From Celeribacter sp. PS-C1 (lineage in GTDB: Bacteria > Pseudomonadota > Alphaproteobacteria > Rhodobacterales > Rhodobacteraceae), in NCBI RefSeq assembly GCF_019429625.1, contig NZ_JAHXRW010000006.1, positions 1 to 64,000 on the forward strand: a DNA stretch of 64,000 bases, read 5' to 3'. The position numbers and the translations under genes are program-made. Positions 56,210 through 64,000 of the stretch are shown one piece after another. Each line of letters begins with the position of its first letter. The stretch's first letter is position 1. Below the pieces are notes generated by a model, which did no database searches, was not told the DNA's origin, and saw only the letters and a program-made list of their open reading frames with translations.

Positions 56210-56697
56210 CGGTACGGTGCATCCAGTTCGAGGTTGCGGGCGATCTCCGCCTCCCAACGCGCGCCGTTCTCAAGGAGTTTCTCCTTGTCGTAGAACAGTT
56301 CCTCACGCGTCTCGGTGGAGAATTCGAAATTCGGGCCTTCGACGATAGCGTCCACCGGGCAGGCTTCCTGACAGAAGCCGCAGTAGATGCACTTCGTCAT
56401 ATCGATGTCGTAGCGCGTGGTGCGGCGCGAGCCGTCTTCACGGGGTTCGGCATCGATGGTGATGGCCTGCGCCGGGCAGATCGCTTCGCAAAGCTTACAG
56501 GCAATGCAGCGTTCCTCGCCGTTCGGATAACGACGCAGCGCGTGCTCGCCCCGGAAGCGCGGGGAAAGCGGCCCCTTTTCATGCGGGTAGTTGATCGTCG
56601 CCTTGGGCGCGAAGAAATACCGCAGACCGATTTTAAAGCCGGCCCAGATGTCCATCATCAGGAAATACTTGGCGGCGCGGGTGTAATCGAGAGCCAT
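56206..56697 (-). CDS. nuoI: NADH-quinone oxidoreductase subunit I (NuoI)
   Basis: The 163-aa subunit carries two [4Fe-4S] clusters (N6a, N6b): [16 protein letters not shown] and [16 protein letters not shown]. Each motif is CxxCxxCxxxCP. It conveys electrons toward the quinone site. Follows nuoH by 3 bp. Confidence 0.97.
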   Translation of the reverse strand: MALDYTRAAKYFLMMDIWAGFKIGLRYFFAPKATINYPHEKGPLSPRFRGEHALRRYPNGEERCIACKLCEAICPAQAITIDAEPREDGSRRTTRYDIDMTKCIYCGFCQEACPVDAIVEGPNFEFSTETREELFYDKEKLLENGARWEAEIARNLELDAPYR

Positions 56698-56700
56698 CAG

Positions 56701-57738
56701 TTAGCCTCCAACGGTCCAGCGCGCATAGGTTCCCCAGAACGCACCGTATTGAGCAAAGAACGCGACCAGAACGACCCAGCCCAGCGAAAGCGGCAGGAAG
56801 ACTTTCCAACCGATGCGCATCAGCTGGTCGTAGCGGTAGCGGGGCACGATGGCTTTCACCATCGAGAAGACGAAGAACGCGATCAGCATCTTGAGGATCA
56901 GCCACATGATGCCGTCAGGCAGGAATTCCACCGGAGAGTTCCAACCGCCGAAGAACAGGATCGACACCAGCGCGCACATCAGAACGACGGCCATCAGCTC
57001 GCCCATCATGAACAAGAGGAACGGCGTCGAGGAATATTCCACCTGGTAGCCGGCGACGAGTTCCGATTCCGCTTCGGGCAAATCGAACGGCGGGCGGTTG
57101 GTTTCCGCGAGTGCCGAGACGAAGAACAGGAAGACCATCGGGAAATGCGGCAGCCAGTACCAGGAGAAGATGCCGTTGCCGTCTTGCGCTGCGACGATGT
57201 CGCCAAAGTTCATGGAGCCTGACGACAGCACCACGCCGATGATGATGAGGCCGATCGAAACCTCGTAAGAAATCATCTGGGCTGCGGAACGAAGCGAGCC
57301 CAAGAACGGATACTTCGAGTTCGACGCCCAACCACCCATGATCACGCCGTAAACCTCCAAAGAGGAGACAGCGAAGATATAGAGGATCGCGATGTTCAGA
57401 TCCGAGATCACCCAGCCGTCATTCCACGGGATCACCGCCCAGGCGATGGCTGCGGTGATGAAGGTGATCATCGGCGCGAGGTAAAAGACGAATTTGTCAG
57501 CGCCTGCGGGCACGACCACCTCTTTGACGAGGTATTTCAAGAAGTCCGCGAAGGACTGCAAGAGGCCGAAAACGCCAACGATGTTGGGGCCTTTGCGCAT
57601 CTGGACTGCCGCCCAGATTTTCCGGTCGCCATACATCAGGAAGGCGAGCGCCACGAAGAGTGGCACGAGGACCAACAAGATCTGCCCAAGGGTGAGCAGG
57701 AAGATCCCCAGATTAGTTGTCGTGAAAAATTCGACCAT
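56701..57738 (-). CDS. nuoH: NADH-quinone oxidoreductase subunit H (NuoH)
   Basis: The 345-aa subunit has eight helices and forms the quinone chamber. The E-rich signature [26 protein letters not shown] is present, and [19 protein letters not shown] at the N-terminal cytoplasmic loop. It follows the 140-aa lipoprotein gene by 11 bp. Confidence 0.97.
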   Translation of the reverse strand: MVEFFTTTNLGIFLLTLGQILLVLVPLFVALAFLMYGDRKIWAAVQMRKGPNIVGVFGLLQSFADFLKYLVKEVVVPAGADKFVFYLAPMITFITAAIAWAVIPWNDGWVISDLNIAILYIFAVSSLEVYGVIMGGWASNSKYPFLGSLRSAAQMISYEVSIGLIIIGVVLSSGSMNFGDIVAAQDGNGIFSWYWLPHFPMVFLFFVSALAETNRPPFDLPEAESELVAGYQVEYSSTPFLLFMMGELMAVVLMCALVSILFFGGWNSPVEFLPDGIMWLILKMLIAFFVFSMVKAIVPRYRYDQLMRIGWKVFLPLSLGWVVLVAFFAQYGAFWGTYARWTVGG

Positions 57739-57749
57739 TTTTCAGCCTT

Positions 57750-58172
57750 TCACACCGTCGGTATTCCGTTGTCCCGACAGTTTGCGACGACGACTTCTGC
57801 GTCGAGCTTGCGCAAACCTTCGGGGAGCGCTGGCGAGATGGTGTAAACAGCATCCGCGCGCCAAATTCCAGCCTCTTGTGCGACATTTGTCCGCACATGT
57901 CGCGCAAACCCGAAACCCCGGATCAGCGCATATTGGGCAGCCGCGCAATCGGCATAGGCCACCACATTTGTTTTCGCCCTGTCTCCCTTGGCGGAGACGA
58001 GAAAATTAACCAGATCACCGTCCAAAAGACGGGTCTCGACCCCGAGATATTCGGAGGCCGCCGCGCGCGACACATGTGCCTCGGGTGCGGCGCAGCAGGT
58101 CTTGTCACAACCGGACAAGCCCACTGCCACTAGCCCGAGAGCGGCCATATGTGCCCCGCTCAGCGCCATCAC
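57750..58172 (-). CDS. Putative lipoprotein inside nuo operon, unknown role
   Basis: The 140-aa protein has a hydrophobic signal followed by lipobox LSGC (Cys22), so it should be a lipid-anchored periplasmic or membrane protein. It has seven or so Cys, including TCCAAP right after the lipobox. No family was recognised. Its start overlaps the nuoG stop by four bases, and nuoH follows 11 bp later, so it is translated with complex I. Confidence 0.7.
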   Translation of the reverse strand: MMALSGAHMAALGLVAVGLSGCDKTCCAAPEAHVSRAAASEYLGVETRLLDGDLVNFLVSAKGDRAKTNVVAYADCAAAQYALIRGFGFARHVRTNVAQEAGIWRADAVYTISPALPEGLRKLDAEVVVANCRDNGIPTV

Positions 58173-60187
58173 TCAGCCGCCACCGGCGTCTCGGCGCGGG
58201 CTTTCGCCATGGCGGACAGTTCCGCCATCAGCACAGAGGCGCGCGCAATCGGGTTCGTCAGGTAGAAATCCTTGACCGCGTTGCGGAAGGAGGCCTTGCC
58301 CAACGATTTCTCCGGCAATGCGACCACATCGTTCTCCGGCACCTCGTCGATCTGCGCCAGATGCGGCACCTCAGAGATCAACGCGTTACGCAGTTGCGCC
58401 AGCGAGTCGTAGGGCAGCGTGGCGTCAAGCTCGGCAGAGAGTGCGCGCAGGATCGCCCAGTTCTCTTTCGCCTCACCCGGCGGGAAGGCTGCACGGAGTG
58501 CAAGCTGCGGACGTCCTTCGAGGTTCACAAACAATCCGTTTTCTTCGGTGTAGGCGGCGCCCGGCAGGATCACATCGGCGCGGTGCGCGCCCAGATCACC
58601 GTGCGAACCTTGGTAGATCACGAAAGGACCGTCGGCGATTTCCACCTCATCGGCGCCGAGGTTGTAGATCACCTCTGCCCCGTTGGTCGCAGCGTCCAGA
58701 CCACCTTCGGTCACAGCATTCACATCCATCGCACCCACGCGGCTGGCGGCAGTGTGGAGCACCATGAGTTTCGAACCGGTCGCTTCGCAAAGTTTCTGAG
58801 CTGTCGCCAGAACCGCTTCGCCATCGGCTTCGTTGATTGCACCGGCGCCGACGATGACCAGCGAGGGCTGGCTCAACACATCGCCGTAGTTATGACCGAG
58901 AAGGCTTTCGAGCGCCGCGCGGTCAGTGCCGACATGGGCGTAATCGTAGGTCAGATCAACGGCTTGGCCGACGAGACCGACCTTGGCGCCATTGGCCCAA
59001 GCCTTGCGGATACGGGCGTTCAACACCGGCGCTTCGTCGCGCGGGTTGGTGCCGATCAGCTGAATGTATTTCGCATCGTCGATGTCGGCGATGGAGGCGG
59101 TGCCAGCATAAACGCCACGGTTGCCCGCGGGCAGTTTGGCGCCGTCGACACGGCACTCGACATTGCCGCCAAGACCTTCGACCAGACCTTTCAAGGCATA
59201 GATCGCCTCGACCGGCGCCAGATCGCCGACGAGACCCGCAACCTTTTTGCCCTTCATCGCCGCAGCCGCAGCGGACAGCGCCTCGACCCAAGTGGCCTTG
59301 GTCAGCTTGCCGTTTTTGCGGATGTAGGGCGTGTCGATGCGCTGGCGTTTCAGACCGTCCCAGATGAAGCGGGTTTTGTCGGAAATCCACTCTTCGTTCA
59401 CGTCGTCATGGTTGCGCGGCAGAATGCGCATCACTTCGCGACCTTTGGTGTCGACGCGAATGTTCGAGCCGAGCGCGTCCATCACGTCGATGGTCTCGGT
59501 CTTGGTCAATTCCCACGGACGGGCGGTGAAGGCGTAAGGTTTCGAGGTCAGCGCGCCGACTGGGCAGAGATCGATGATGTTGCCCTGAAGGTTCGAGGCC
59601 AGCGTTTCGTTCAGATAGCTGGTGATCTCGCTGTCTTCGCCACGTCCCGTCTGGCCCATCTGGGTGATGCCCGCGACCTCGGTCGTGAAGCGCACGCAGC
59701 GGGTGCAAGAGATACAGCGCGTCATCGCGGTGCCGACGAGCGGCCCGAGGTTCAACTCTTCAGAGGCGCGCTTCGGTTCGCGGTAGCGGGAGAAATCGAC
59801 GCCATAAGCCATGGCCTGGTCTTGCAGGTCGCATTCGCCGCCCTGGTCGCAGATCGGGCAATCCAACGGGTGGTTGATCAGGAGGAACTCCATCACGCCC
59901 TCGCGCGCTTTTTTCACCATCGGCGAGTTGGTCTTGACCACCGGCGGCTGGCCTTCCGGCCCCGGACGCATGTCTTTGACCTGCATCGCGCAGGAGGCCG
60001 CCGGTTTCGGCGGGCCGCCCACGACCTCGACGAGACACATGCGGCAGTTGCCCGCGATGGACAGCCGTTCGTGATAGCAGAACCGCGGCACTTCGATCCC
60101 GGCCACTTCACAGGCCTGAAGGATCGTCATGGCCGGATCGACTTCGACCTCGGTCCCGTCAATGATGATTTTGCGCTTGTCTGCCAT
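58169..60187 (-). CDS. nuoG: NADH-quinone oxidoreductase subunit G (NuoG)
   Basis: The 672-aa iron-sulfur subunit has a [2Fe-2S] N-terminal domain ([23 protein letters not shown] with CRMC), a [14 protein letters not shown] element and a [4Fe-4S] site [10 protein letters not shown]. The remaining molybdopterin oxidoreductase-like domain is noncatalytic. Typical for alphaproteobacteria (about 670 aa). Follows the tandem DUF5333 genes by 6 bp. Confidence 0.97.
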   Translation of the reverse strand: MADKRKIIIDGTEVEVDPAMTILQACEVAGIEVPRFCYHERLSIAGNCRMCLVEVVGGPPKPAASCAMQVKDMRPGPEGQPPVVKTNSPMVKKAREGVMEFLLINHPLDCPICDQGGECDLQDQAMAYGVDFSRYREPKRASEELNLGPLVGTAMTRCISCTRCVRFTTEVAGITQMGQTGRGEDSEITSYLNETLASNLQGNIIDLCPVGALTSKPYAFTARPWELTKTETIDVMDALGSNIRVDTKGREVMRILPRNHDDVNEEWISDKTRFIWDGLKRQRIDTPYIRKNGKLTKATWVEALSAAAAAMKGKKVAGLVGDLAPVEAIYALKGLVEGLGGNVECRVDGAKLPAGNRGVYAGTASIADIDDAKYIQLIGTNPRDEAPVLNARIRKAWANGAKVGLVGQAVDLTYDYAHVGTDRAALESLLGHNYGDVLSQPSLVIVGAGAINEADGEAVLATAQKLCEATGSKLMVLHTAASRVGAMDVNAVTEGGLDAATNGAEVIYNLGADEVEIADGPFVIYQGSHGDLGAHRADVILPGAAYTEENGLFVNLEGRPQLALRAAFPPGEAKENWAILRALSAELDATLPYDSLAQLRNALISEVPHLAQIDEVPENDVVALPEKSLGKASFRNAVKDFYLTNPIARASVLMAELSAMAKARAETPVAAE

Positions 60188-60193
60188 TCTGCA

Positions 60194-60589
60194 TCACCTG
60201 TTCTTCATGAGTTTGCCAAGCGGCGTCCGCTTCGCAATCTGCGCTTTGCCGAAGGCGCACATCGCCTCCGTATCCCGTTTTTCAATGCCGTTGGCGGCAA
60301 AGAAGCGTTCCGATTTCGCGGCAAGCGTGGCGATAAACGCCGGGTCTTGCAGCGATTGAATGTCCTGCGCGCCATAGCCCTTGGCCGTGATCACGCTCAT
60401 CATGTCTTTCGCCTGCTGGTTCACGCGCGCCGGGCGCGGGGCCAGTTTGGGGCAGATCGTCGTCAGTTCCGTGACAATCATATTGTCGACGAGCACGGCG
60501 GAAATCTCTTCGTCCGCTATGATGTCTTGCGCCATCACAGGCGTCGCCAACAGAGCGATCAGAGCGGCATATGTGATACGACGGGTCAT
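60194..60589 (-). CDS. DUF5333 periplasmic protein (copy 1)
   Basis: The 131-aa protein has a signal peptide ending at residues 18-20 (PVMAQ) and a helical mature domain. It is a paralogue of the neighbouring gene at 60586-61008: both end in the pattern -CAFGxAxIAx...G. Two cysteines (in ELTTICPKL and EAMCAFG) could form a disulfide. Located before nuoG and after the second DUF5333 copy. Role unknown; presence in nuo clusters suggests assembly or stability of complex I, unproven. Confidence 0.8.
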   Translation of the reverse strand: MTRRITYAALIALLATPVMAQDIIADEEISAVLVDNMIVTELTTICPKLAPRPARVNQQAKDMMSVITAKGYGAQDIQSLQDPAFIATLAAKSERFFAANGIEKRDTEAMCAFGKAQIAKRTPLGKLMKNR

Positions 60590-61008
60590 TTTGTGCTCCT
60601 AAGGAAAGAGCCAATGACGGACCCGCGAGCAATCTCCGCCTCACCAAAGGCACAAAGGCCCTCGGGGGTTTTCGGATCGAACCCGGCCTGACGCACATAG
60701 GCCTCGCCCAGACGGCGAATGCGGGCTTCCTCATCGTCGCTTTCGACATAGGCGCGGATCTCGTCATCCGTGTAGCCCATGGCCGAGGCCTTGTTTTTCA
60801 GGCCCCAGAGGAAGGAAATGCCTTTGATTTTCTTGACCTCGATGGTCGAGCATTCATCCGACACTTCGACGGCAAGACCGGCCCAAAGCATGTTCTGGTC
60901 GATCTCTTGCACCTCTCGCAGCGGCGGCAGCTCCGCCGCAGCGGCGGCACCGGCCATCAGGGGGGCCGTAAACGCAAAAGCGAGGGCGATATGTTTTGTC
61001 AAATTCAT
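60586..61008 (-). CDS. DUF5333 periplasmic protein (copy 2)
   Basis: This 140-aa protein is counted from ATG 61008 (MNLTKHIALAFAFTAPLMAG) with a signal peptide ending AAAAAE. It is the paralogue of the gene at 60194-60589: MGYTDDEIRAYV and GLCAFGEAEIARGSVIGSF align with GYGAQDIQSL and AMCAFGKAQIAKRTPLGK. Its stop overlaps the start of copy 1 by four bases. Unknown function, shared with the nuo operon. Confidence 0.8.
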   Translation of the reverse strand: MNLTKHIALAFAFTAPLMAGAAAAAELPPLREVQEIDQNMLWAGLAVEVSDECSTIEVKKIKGISFLWGLKNKASAMGYTDDEIRAYVESDDEEARIRRLGEAYVRQAGFDPKTPEGLCAFGEAEIARGSVIGSFLRSTK

Positions 61009-61012
61009 GGGA

Positions 61013-61522
61013 CTACTCCGCAGCAACGGGCCGACAGCTTTTCTCACGGAAAAGCTTGGCCTCTTTGATGTACGACCAGCCAAAGGCCTGATCGCTGTCC
61101 CCATGTTTTTGTTTGTAGGCGAGACGTTCGAGCGCCTCGTCCAAGGTGGGCTTATGCCCGGGTTCCACGTACCACATCACGAAATGCTGGTCCTGCATCA
61201 GCTCGAACCATTCCTCGCGGCGGTCGTAAAATTGTTTGTGCACCGTGTTGAAAACGAAATGCTCAAGGCTTTCAACGTCTTCCCACACGGTGAGATTGGC
61301 GACGAATTTCGGATCATTGCCAATGTTGTTTTCCGTATTCCCGGTGCCCGGCTCACCCGAGCCCTCGGCCATCCAGACAAACCCCGGCATGCGTTTGCCC
61401 ATGCCGTTGATCTTGTCGAGCGCGCCCATGAACTCGGCCACGCGCGCGTCACCGGGTTCGGCCACAAGCCGCCCGATGTTGAGCTCCGCGATATGTTTGG
61501 TCGAGGTCACAGAAGAGGTCAT
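61013..61522 (-). CDS. DUF3291 protein inside nuo operon
   Basis: The 169-aa protein matches DUF3291, with HIAELNIGRLVAEPGDARVA at the N-terminus and LTVWEDVESLEHFVFNTVHK, then HFVMWYVEPGHKPTLDEALERL. It resembles the dimeric alpha/beta barrel (antibiotic monooxygenase) fold. No signal peptide. It lies 9 bp after nuoF and 4 bp before a DUF5333 gene. The role in complex I is unknown. Confidence 0.82.
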   Translation of the reverse strand: MTSSVTSTKHIAELNIGRLVAEPGDARVAEFMGALDKINGMGKRMPGFVWMAEGSGEPGTGNTENNIGNDPKFVANLTVWEDVESLEHFVFNTVHKQFYDRREEWFELMQDQHFVMWYVEPGHKPTLDEALERLAYKQKHGDSDQAFGWSYIKEAKLFREKSCRPVAAE

Positions 61523-61531
61523 GAAATCAGA

Positions 61532-62830
61532 TCACTCCGCCGCAAAAGCCGCCGACACGCGACCGGTTTTCTTGATTTTGATGCGCTCTTCGATGTCATC
61601 ACGGAAGTGACGGATCAGACCCTGAATCGGCCAAGCCGCCGCGTCGCCAAGCGCACAGATGGTGTGGCCTTCGACCTGTTTGGTCACGTCGAGCAACATG
61701 TCGATCTCTTCGATCTCCGCATCGCCCGTCACCAGACGGTCCATCACGCGCATCATCCAGCCGGTGCCTTCGCGGCACGGAGTACACTGGCCGCAGGACT
61801 CGTGCTTGAAGAAGGCCGACAGACGCCAGACCGCTTTGACCACATCGACGGAATTGTCCATCACGATCATACAGCCGGTGCCGAAGGAGGACTTATTCTC
61901 ACGCATCCAGTCGAAGTCAAAGATCGCGTCTTCCAGCGCCTCTTTCGGCAACACCGGACAGGACGCCCCGCCCGGAATGATGGCCTTGAGGTTGTCCCAG
62001 CCGCCGCGAATGCCGCCGCCATGTTTCTCGATGATCTCGCGCACGGACATCGACATTTCTTCCTCGAACACGCAGGGCGTGTTGACGTGGCCGGTGAGCG
62101 CCATGAGCTTGGTGCCCGCGTTGTTCGGACGACCGAAGGAGGCGAACCACTCGGCGCCACGCCGCAGGATCGTCGGCACGACGGCGATGGATTCGACGTT
62201 GTTCACCGTGGTCGGGCAACCGTAAAGACCCGCGCCCGCCGGGAAGGGCGGTTTCATCCGGGGCATACCCTTTTTGCCTTCGAGAGACTCGATGAGGGCG
62301 GTTTCCTCGCCACAGATATAGGCCCCTGCCCCGTGGTGCAGATAGATGTCGAAATCATAGCCGGATTTGCAGGCGTTGCGGCCAATGAGACCGGCGTCAT
62401 AGGCCTCGTCGATCGCGGCCTGAAGCGCCTCTTTCTCGCGGATATATTCGCCGCGGATGTAGATGTAAGCGGCTACAGCGCCCATGGCGAAACCGGCAAT
62501 CAAGGCCCCTTCGACCAGCGTATGCGGGTCATGGCGCATGATTTCGCGGTCCTTACAGGTCGCGGGCTCGGATTCGTCGGCGTTGATCACCAGATAGGCC
62601 GGGCGACCGTCGCTTTCTTTCGGCATGAAGGACCATTTCAGACCCGTCGGGAAGCCCGCGCCGCCACGACCACGCAGACCGGAGGCCTTCATCTGGTCGA
62701 TGATCCAGTCGCGTCCATTGGCGAGAATGCCCGCCGTGCCATCCCAATGCCCGCGCTTTTTGGCGCCCGCAAGGCTACGGTCATGCATGCCGTAGAGGTT
62801 GGTAAAGATCCGATCCTGATCCTTGAGCAT
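61532..62830 (-). CDS. nuoF: NADH-quinone oxidoreductase subunit F (NuoF)
   Basis: The 432-aa subunit, counted from ATG 62830 ([15 protein letters not shown]), binds NADH, FMN and one [4Fe-4S] cluster. Motifs: NADH site [16 protein letters not shown] site [15 protein letters not shown], and cluster ligands [15 protein letters not shown]. Length is normal (about 430 aa). Confidence 0.97.
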   Translation of the reverse strand: MLKDQDRIFTNLYGMHDRSLAGAKKRGHWDGTAGILANGRDWIIDQMKASGLRGRGGAGFPTGLKWSFMPKESDGRPAYLVINADESEPATCKDREIMRHDPHTLVEGALIAGFAMGAVAAYIYIRGEYIREKEALQAAIDEAYDAGLIGRNACKSGYDFDIYLHHGAGAYICGEETALIESLEGKKGMPRMKPPFPAGAGLYGCPTTVNNVESIAVVPTILRRGAEWFASFGRPNNAGTKLMALTGHVNTPCVFEEEMSMSVREIIEKHGGGIRGGWDNLKAIIPGGASCPVLPKEALEDAIFDFDWMRENKSSFGTGCMIVMDNSVDVVKAVWRLSAFFKHESCGQCTPCREGTGWMMRVMDRLVTGDAEIEEIDMLLDVTKQVEGHTICALGDAAAWPIQGLIRHFRDDIEERIKIKKTGRVSAAFAAE

Positions 62831-62843
62831 CGCTCTTGTCCCT

Positions 62844-63065
62844 TCAGTCTTTCCGGCGCGTGTCACGCCAAATCTGATACATCACCACAAACGACCAGAC
62901 GAACCCGGCCAAAGCGGCAAGATCGAGGAGAAACGCGTAGCGCGACGGCAATCCGAGTTTCCCACCCAACCATTGTGTCCCCAACCAGACTAACATCGTG
63001 ACGGCGATCACGACGGCGACCATGCGCGCCTTTTTCGCCAAATGCTGGTCCTTGTCAGGCACCAT
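62844..63065 (-). CDS. DUF5337 small membrane protein
   Basis: This 73-aa protein is counted from ATG 63065 ([20 protein letters not shown]). It has two hydrophobic helices (about 14-31 and 42-63) and a charged C-terminus WRDTRRKD. It is the DUF5337 protein typical of Rhodobacteraceae nuo operons, just before nuoF. Function unknown. Confidence 0.8.
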   Translation of the reverse strand: MVPDKDQHLAKKARMVAVVIAVTMLVWLGTQWLGGKLGLPSRYAFLLDLAALAGFVWSFVVMYQIWRDTRRKD

Positions 63066-63076
63066 TTCCTTACTCC

Positions 63077-63778
63077 TCAATAAACGTCGCCATCCTTGAC
63101 GCGTTTCGAGAATTCCGTGTCCCCGCCAGCGGCGAGAATTTTGGCCTGTTCGGCCCATTTCGTCAGCTGCGCAGCCGAGGTGCCTTTGAGGGCTGCGCCC
63201 AAGGCCTCGATTTCATCGGCGCTCAGTGCGGCCACCTGCGCGAAGGTGGTGATCCCCCGCTCATGCAGCTGCACCTCGATTTTCGGCCCCACGCCCTTGA
63301 TCGTCTTCAGATCATCAGGCTCTGCCACAACGGCGGCTTCTGGAACGTCAGCGAAGGCAACCGGGGCTGCCTCCACCTTGTCTTCAACTTCTTCTTCGAC
63401 CGCTTCCGGTTCATCGACCGGATGGGCCTCCGGCGTTGCCGCCGCAGCCGCCGAGCGCACTTCGCGGGTGTCCGCTGCGTGCGGCTCGACCGCAATCTCA
63501 TCCGCCGCCGACGCCGGCTCATCGCCGATGCCAGAGGTCGCCATCAGGCCAGAGGCGCTGACATCGGCTTCCGGATGGCCGACATTGGCCTCCGTCGTGT
63601 CTTCATACCAACCGATCCACAGCAGGATCGCCACCAAGAGCGCCACGAGAACGCCGACGATGACCGAAGCCCCCGTCGAATAGCCCGCGACCCACATCAG
63701 TGCCAAAAAGGCGATCACACCGCAGATCGCGGCGATCAATCCGATTTTAGGCGTCTTAGCCTGCTGTGCTTCCGTCAT
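63077..63778 (-). CDS. Membrane protein with C-terminal helix-hairpin-helix domain, NuoE-tail-like
   Basis: The 233-aa protein has two hydrophobic segments (about residues 13-57), an acidic Ala/Glu/Val-rich middle and a C-terminal helix-hairpin-helix (DLKTIKGVGPKIEVQLHERG). Its end, EQAKILAAGGDTEFSKR, is nearly identical to the C-terminal tail of NuoE that starts the window's right edge (EQAKILAEGGETEFSKR). It follows nuoE and precedes the DUF5337 gene. A role in complex I is inferred from location and the shared tail. Confidence 0.75.
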   Translation of the reverse strand: MTEAQQAKTPKIGLIAAICGVIAFLALMWVAGYSTGASVIVGVLVALLVAILLWIGWYEDTTEANVGHPEADVSASGLMATSGIGDEPASAADEIAVEPHAADTREVRSAAAAATPEAHPVDEPEAVEEEVEDKVEAAPVAFADVPEAAVVAEPDDLKTIKGVGPKIEVQLHERGITTFAQVAALSADEIEALGAALKGTSAAQLTKWAEQAKILAAGGDTEFSKRVKDGDVY

Positions 63779-63850
63779 GTGTTACTCCTGAAATATCCCT
63801 GTTGGTCACTCATTCGGGCCGGATTTTTATGGCCTCTCGAGCTTTAAGTA

Positions 63851-64000
63851 TCAGTATTTCGCACGTTTAGAGAATTCGGTCTCGCCGCCTTCGGCGAGGA
63901 TTTTAGCTTGTTCGATCCAGCCATCGCGTTCGATCCGGCCTTTGAACTTCAAGCGGCTGTCGACCCAGGCGATCTCTTCCGCCGTCCATTTCGCGACCTG
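63851..64000 (-). CDS. nuoE: NADH-quinone oxidoreductase subunit E (NuoE), C-terminal part, runs off the window
   Basis: The reading frame is open from the right edge to TGA at 63851-63853 and encodes 49 residues ending GGETEFSKRAKY. These match the C-terminal extension seen in Rhodobacteraceae NuoE. The [2Fe-2S] thioredoxin-like domain is beyond the window. Assignment rests on the shared tail and the following genes. The gene is 72 bp upstream of the 233-aa gene. Confidence 0.8.
   Translation of the reverse strand, partial: QVAKWTAEEIAWVDSRLKFKGRIERDGWIEQAKILAEGGETEFSKRAKY

Noticed and set aside
58076-60691. 871-aa plus-strand ORF opposite nuoG
   Set aside because: Antisense to nuoG and to a DUF5333 gene, no ribosome site or domain.
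60779-63001. 740-aa plus-strand ORF opposite nuoF
   Set aside because: Antisense to nuoF, whose NADH, FMN and Fe-S motifs are intact.

Overview
The window is a piece of a GC-rich alphaproteobacterial chromosome, most likely from the Rhodobacteraceae (Roseobacter group). The family is an inference. It rests on the nuo operon carrying DUF5337, DUF3291 and two DUF5333 genes, on GapR (DUF2312) and DUF1127 proteins, on RNase J placed after nuoN-birA-coaX, and on a urease cluster with extra genes. Gene density is high, with many ATGA or TGATG stop/start overlaps.

Left edge (1-1.5 kb): a tyrosine-recombinase integrase gene lies against a tRNA-Thr(TGT) gene. It sits between two perfect 85-bp inverted copies of a sequence that includes the tRNA 3' end. 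This is the only clear mobile-element signature and the most unusual structure in the window.

1.6-11.7 kb: an orphan two-domain iron-type ABC permease; a degenerate sulfotransferase-like protein; an exported metallopeptidase; gapR; the pxpBCA 5-oxoprolinase operon; a small membrane protein; an uncharacterised 339-aa protein; then ureG, ureF and ureE on the minus strand. 11.8-17.1 kb: two paralogous unknown genes on the plus strand and a DUF1127 gene on the minus strand separate ureEFG from ureD-ureA-ureB-(LprI-like)-ureC.

17.2-33.1 kb, mostly plus strand: pyrC-pyrE, dnaB with a consensus DnaA box upstream, alr-mlaE-mlaF-pqiA-like, radA, cvpA, purF-DUF2199-SDR, a CatB-type acetyltransferase, a minus-strand VOC protein, and surE-pcm-nlpD ending at a strong bidirectional terminator. 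33.1-46.5 kb: tatA-tatB-tatC-DUF815 (minus); an ABM-like gene plus WYL regulator with a 12-bp inverted-repeat operator candidate; arsM with an SDR gene and a ferric-type ABC ATPase (minus); a Hint-domain protein; prfC; exoD; a periplasmic CxxC protein; OsmC; and a DEAD-box helicase.

46.5-64 kb, all minus strand: a respiratory complex I operon read from the right edge, nuoE (3' end only), a 233-aa protein, DUF5337, nuoF, DUF3291, two DUF5333 genes, nuoG, a lipoprotein, nuoH, nuoI, a carboxymuconolactone-decarboxylase-like gene, nuoJKLMN, and then birA, coaX and rnj coupled by overlaps.

No rRNA, CRISPR array, complete prophage or insertion sequence is visible. Most of the window is core metabolism. 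The parts that are not routine are the integrase inverted-repeat structure, the unknown genes inside the urease and nuo clusters, and a few candidate regulatory sites.
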